Assembly: GCA_002352445.1 (NCBI GenBank)
Contig: DEIL01000033.1
Coordinates: 1 to 5,086, forward strand
Direction of reading: 5' to 3'
From: Desulfobulbaceae bacterium UBA2775
GTDB lineage: Bacteria > Desulfobacterota > Desulfobulbia > Desulfobulbales > Desulfocapsaceae
DNA: 5,086 nucleotides
The position numbers and the translations under genes are program-made. Below, piece by piece: positions 3,243 to 5,086 of the stretch. The first letter of the stretch is position 1; each line of letters begins with the position of its first letter. The notes beneath the pieces were generated by a model. The model worked only from the letters and a program-made list of their open reading frames with translations. It searched no databases and was not told where the DNA came from.

Positions 3243-5086
3243 CACAGCAATCACCTGTAATTACATCTTGCTTAATAAGAACTTTGCATTGTGACCAAAA
3301 ATGAAATGCTCCACCAAGCCCTGTAATAAATGTTGTTGTCGTAGGATCAGAGGAAGACCATGAAGCTCCTCCATAAAGTGCACTCGAGAAACCAAACCCC
3401 GTTTCATAGTCGAATTCATCACCCGTAGTACCCTTACATTTTTTATTGTCTCTAACAATACTCACTGTGCCACCACCTGGTCCACTTCCTCCTCCAATCT
3501 CAAAACCAAACGAGGAACCAAGACAAGTTGTTTGTATGGTTCTTTTATGTCTTTTATTATTACTATCACAGCAAGTTTCTGTCGAAATAGATGTATTAAA
3601 GTGAACGCCTGGAAAAGTAAATGAGAATCCTCCTCCCATCTCAACTGACTCTAACCCGATCGGATCGATTCTATTAATAGGCCCATTGTTTGTATAAACA
3701 AATAGGTTGATCCCACTTTCAAATCCAATTGGGTCCGGCGTCAGGTACCTTCCGGTTCGGGGATCATAGTACCGGTGGTAGTTATAGTGCAGCCCGGTCT
3801 CGCTATCATAATATTGGCCCGCAAAGCGGAGGTTGTTTGCAATCGTAGAAGAAGCATCAACATAAGCTTCACCGAAAGAAGAGTACGTCGCCCTCCAAAC
3901 CACCGCCCCATTCACAGCCGTCATCTTCTGCGGCGTACCAAGGTGGTCATTGTGGTAGAAATAATACTTACTGCCCACTTTCATGAACAGTGGATCGGTG
4001 GTCCAGGTGGAACCAGGTGCGTAACCGTAGGTCTTGATCACGGTACCGGCTGCATCATATTCACCCACCAGCCCTTCACCACTGTAATGAAAATAGGTGC
4101 GAACGCCGGACACATCCTTCCACAACCGCCTTCCGAACGGATCGTAATAGTACTCGGCAATCACATTGCCCGAGCCGTCCTCCACACGCTCCAGGCGATT
4201 CTCAACATTGTAAAAGAACTTTGTCACCATCCCGCCGGCATTCTTTTCGATCATGTTGCCGTTGAGGTCGTAGTTGTAAGTCACATCGTCAACGCCGGTA
4301 AGCTCGTTGTTCTCGGTGTAGCTCCATTCGTTGGATGTATCGGCTGATGTGAGCCGGTTGCCCACACCGTCGTAGGTGAAGGCTTCGTCGGCCTGCGCCG
4401 GGTTGTCCGCATCGGTCAGCCGGTACAGGTCGTCATAACCATAGCTATAATCCCCGTGTTCGCTGGCTTTCGTTGCCACATTACCTATTTTGTCATGGGT
4501 GTAGACATAGTTCAAGATGGTATTGTGGCCTGGATCGGTGACATCGATGCCGGTTGTTCTCAGCAGCGGATCGTAGCTGAACTGCTTGCCGGTTCCGCCG
4601 GGAAGCGCCATGGTCAGGGGCCGTGTCCATAGGTATTCGTTCCAGGTAATCGTCCCTTTGCCCGGTATCTGCAAGCCGGTGAGCTGATTGTTGGCGTCGT
4701 ACGTGTACGCATAAGTCACTTCATCGGGACCGGTATAGGACGCTCGCAGACCGTTTTTGTAATAGCTGAAGCTGTTGGTCAGTGCAAAGGCGCCGTAATC
4801 GACAGTCTCGGATATTTTGCGATTGGCGTCGTCGAACTCGTATTGGGCCGACGTTACACCATCGTCGTAGGAGACAATGTTACCGATGTTATCGTACCCA
4901 TAGCCGACGGTCCTGGCCGGCGTTACATGATCGCTTGCTGCATAGTACCGGGTCTGCACCAACCGCCCGGCATCGTCATACACATAATCCGTTTTCTGAT
5001 CCAGGGGGTCTATCTTCTCGATCAGATGGCCCGCCGGGTCATAGGCATAGGCGATGGTCTGCCCCATGGGGCGGGTCTCTTTCACC
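3235..5086 (-). CDS. Rhs/YD-repeat polymorphic toxin, 3' part (N-terminus outside window)
   Basis: The 616 visible codons are the C-terminal part of an Rhs protein. The first visible GTG (5085) is an internal Val, since the frame stays open to the window edge. Residues 1 to about 370 are a run of YD repeats (YDPAGHLIEKID, YDDAGRLVQTRY, YDGVGNRLTSAD, YDLNGNMIEKNA, YDPFGRRLWKD). In known family members these build the hollow beta-cocoon that encloses the toxin. Residues 374-478 form the RHS-associated core: YHNDHLGTPQ, FAGQYYDSETGLHYNYHRYY, DPRTGRYLTPDPIGF and IDPIGL. In studied Rhs proteins autoproteolysis releases the tip just after DPxGL. The tip is residues 479-616 (listed separately). Delivery is normally by type VI secretion or an N-terminal export module; the part that would tell is outside the window. 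The core is GC-rich and the tip AT-rich. The stop overlaps the membrane immunity-type gene. The family call is very safe; the toxin activity is unknown. Confidence 0.95.
   Translation of the reverse strand, partial: VKETRPMGQTIAYAYDPAGHLIEKIDPLDQKTDYVYDDAGRLVQTRYYAASDHVTPARTVGYGYDNIGNIVSYDDGVTSAQYEFDDANRKISETVDYGAFALTNSFSYYKNGLRASYTGPDEVTYAYTYDANNQLTGLQIPGKGTITWNEYLWTRPLTMALPGGTGKQFSYDPLLRTTGIDVTDPGHNTILNYVYTHDKIGNVATKASEHGDYSYGYDDLYRLTDADNPAQADEAFTYDGVGNRLTSADTSNEWSYTENNELTGVDDVTYNYDLNGNMIEKNAGGMVTKFFYNVENRLERVEDGSGNVIAEYYYDPFGRRLWKDVSGVRTYFHYSGEGLVGEYDAAGTVIKTYGYAPGSTWTTDPLFMKVGSKYYFYHNDHLGTPQKMTAVNGAVVWRATYSSFGEAYVDASSTIANNLRFAGQYYDSETGLHYNYHRYYDPRTGRYLTPDPIGFESGINLFVYTNNGPINRIDPIGLESVEMGGGFSFTFPGVHFNTSISTETCCDSNNKRHKRTIQTTCLGSSFGFEIGGGSGPGGGTVSIVRDNKKCKGTTGDEFDYETGFGFSSALYGGASWSSSDPTTTTFITGLGGAFHFWSQCKVLIKQDVITGDCCDE
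3238..3651 (-). other. Variable Rhs C-terminal tip (putative toxin domain), 138 aa
   Basis: The tip starts directly after DPIGL (L478). It contains recurring Gly/aromatic strands: GGGFSFTFPG (484-493), GSSFGFEIGGG (523-533), TGFGFSSALYGGASW (562-576) and GLGGAFHFW (589-597). There is a GGGSGPGGG linker (531-539) and seven cysteines (505, 506, 521, 550, 600, 613, 614), with CC pairs near both ends. A basic loop NKRHKR lies at 510-515. I see no HNH, colicin-type nuclease, ADP-ribosyltransferase or deaminase motif. The alternating G-F-x-F pattern suggests a beta-rich, perhaps disulfide-linked or membrane-interacting domain, which would fit the membrane nature of the neighbouring protein. This is inference. 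It could also be a degenerate or non-toxic tip. Confidence 0.6.
3251..3256 (-). promoter_or_regulatory. Ribosome binding site of immunity-type gene
   Basis: On the minus strand AGGTGA lies inside the last codons of rhs, 8 nt before ATG 3242. It decides the start of the 102-aa gene in favour of this ATG over the upstream GTG at 3254, and it indicates that the gene is translated from the rhs message. Confidence 0.6.

Noticed and set aside
3235..3254. GTG at 3254 as start of the immunity-type gene
   Set aside because: No ribosome binding site precedes it, whereas ATG at 3242 has AGGTGA at 8 nt.
3261..3644. Two small minus-strand ORFs inside the Rhs tip
   Set aside because: They lie entirely within the rhs frame in another phase and have no separate start signal; the immunity-type gene is clearly the downstream overlapping one.
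3775..4347. 190-codon plus-strand ORF antisense to rhs
   Set aside because: It is the mirror of the GC-rich YD-repeat region, a common artefact; its translation (runs of Val/Ile/His) matches no family and no ribosome binding site is seen.

Overview
This window looks like accessory, repeat-rich chromosomal DNA from a Gram-negative bacterium. The Rhs protein and the dispersed GTCCGTCCCCGG-type motifs remind me of sulfate-reducing Desulfobacterota, but that assignment is inference and weak; no marker gene is present. About 60% of the window is gene-poor and filled with remnants and hairpin repeats. The rest is the 3' part of an Rhs/YD-repeat polymorphic toxin locus read on the minus strand.

Left part (1-1000, plus strand). 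An exact 30-bp tandem duplication (1-60) abuts a frameshifted C-terminal scrap of a Tn3-family transposase (about 61-234). Next come an open C-terminal gene fragment of unknown identity (278-436) and one intact, AT-rich, Lys-rich hypothetical gene of 160 aa (451-933). That gene is followed by a long inverted repeat with a T run (943-986) that probably ends transcription.

Middle part (1000-2930). I find no intact gene. On the minus strand there is a probable decayed insertion-sequence transposase (1057-1219). The rest is dominated by a family of about 90-125 bp elements, present in four copies (1415-1503, 1513-1609, 1936-2060, 2404-2527). Each carries a GGCGGTT...AACCGCC hairpin, and three are followed by TTTTGTCAAAT. 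Two copies (1513-1609 and 2404-2527) are followed by a second hairpin (TTTTTG-4 nt-CAAAAA) and then a TTGGTCCG motif, so a larger composite module seems to be present twice. A large interrupted palindrome lies at 1759-1840.

Right part (2791-5086, minus strand). The window cuts an rhs gene; 616 codons are visible. It has many YD repeats, a canonical RHS-associated core ending in DPIGL, and a 138-residue variable tip rich in Gly, Phe and Cys. The stop codon overlaps by 8 nt the start of a 102-aa protein with two hydrophobic segments. The layout is that of a polymorphic toxin and its cognate immunity gene. The membrane nature of the putative immunity protein and the lack of a recognisable nuclease motif in the tip suggest, as inference only, a toxin acting on membranes or in the envelope. 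A further open frame on the same strand (2791-2961) may be a remnant of an older tip or gene.

The best candidates for something undescribed are the Rhs tip with its membrane partner and the hairpin repeat family.
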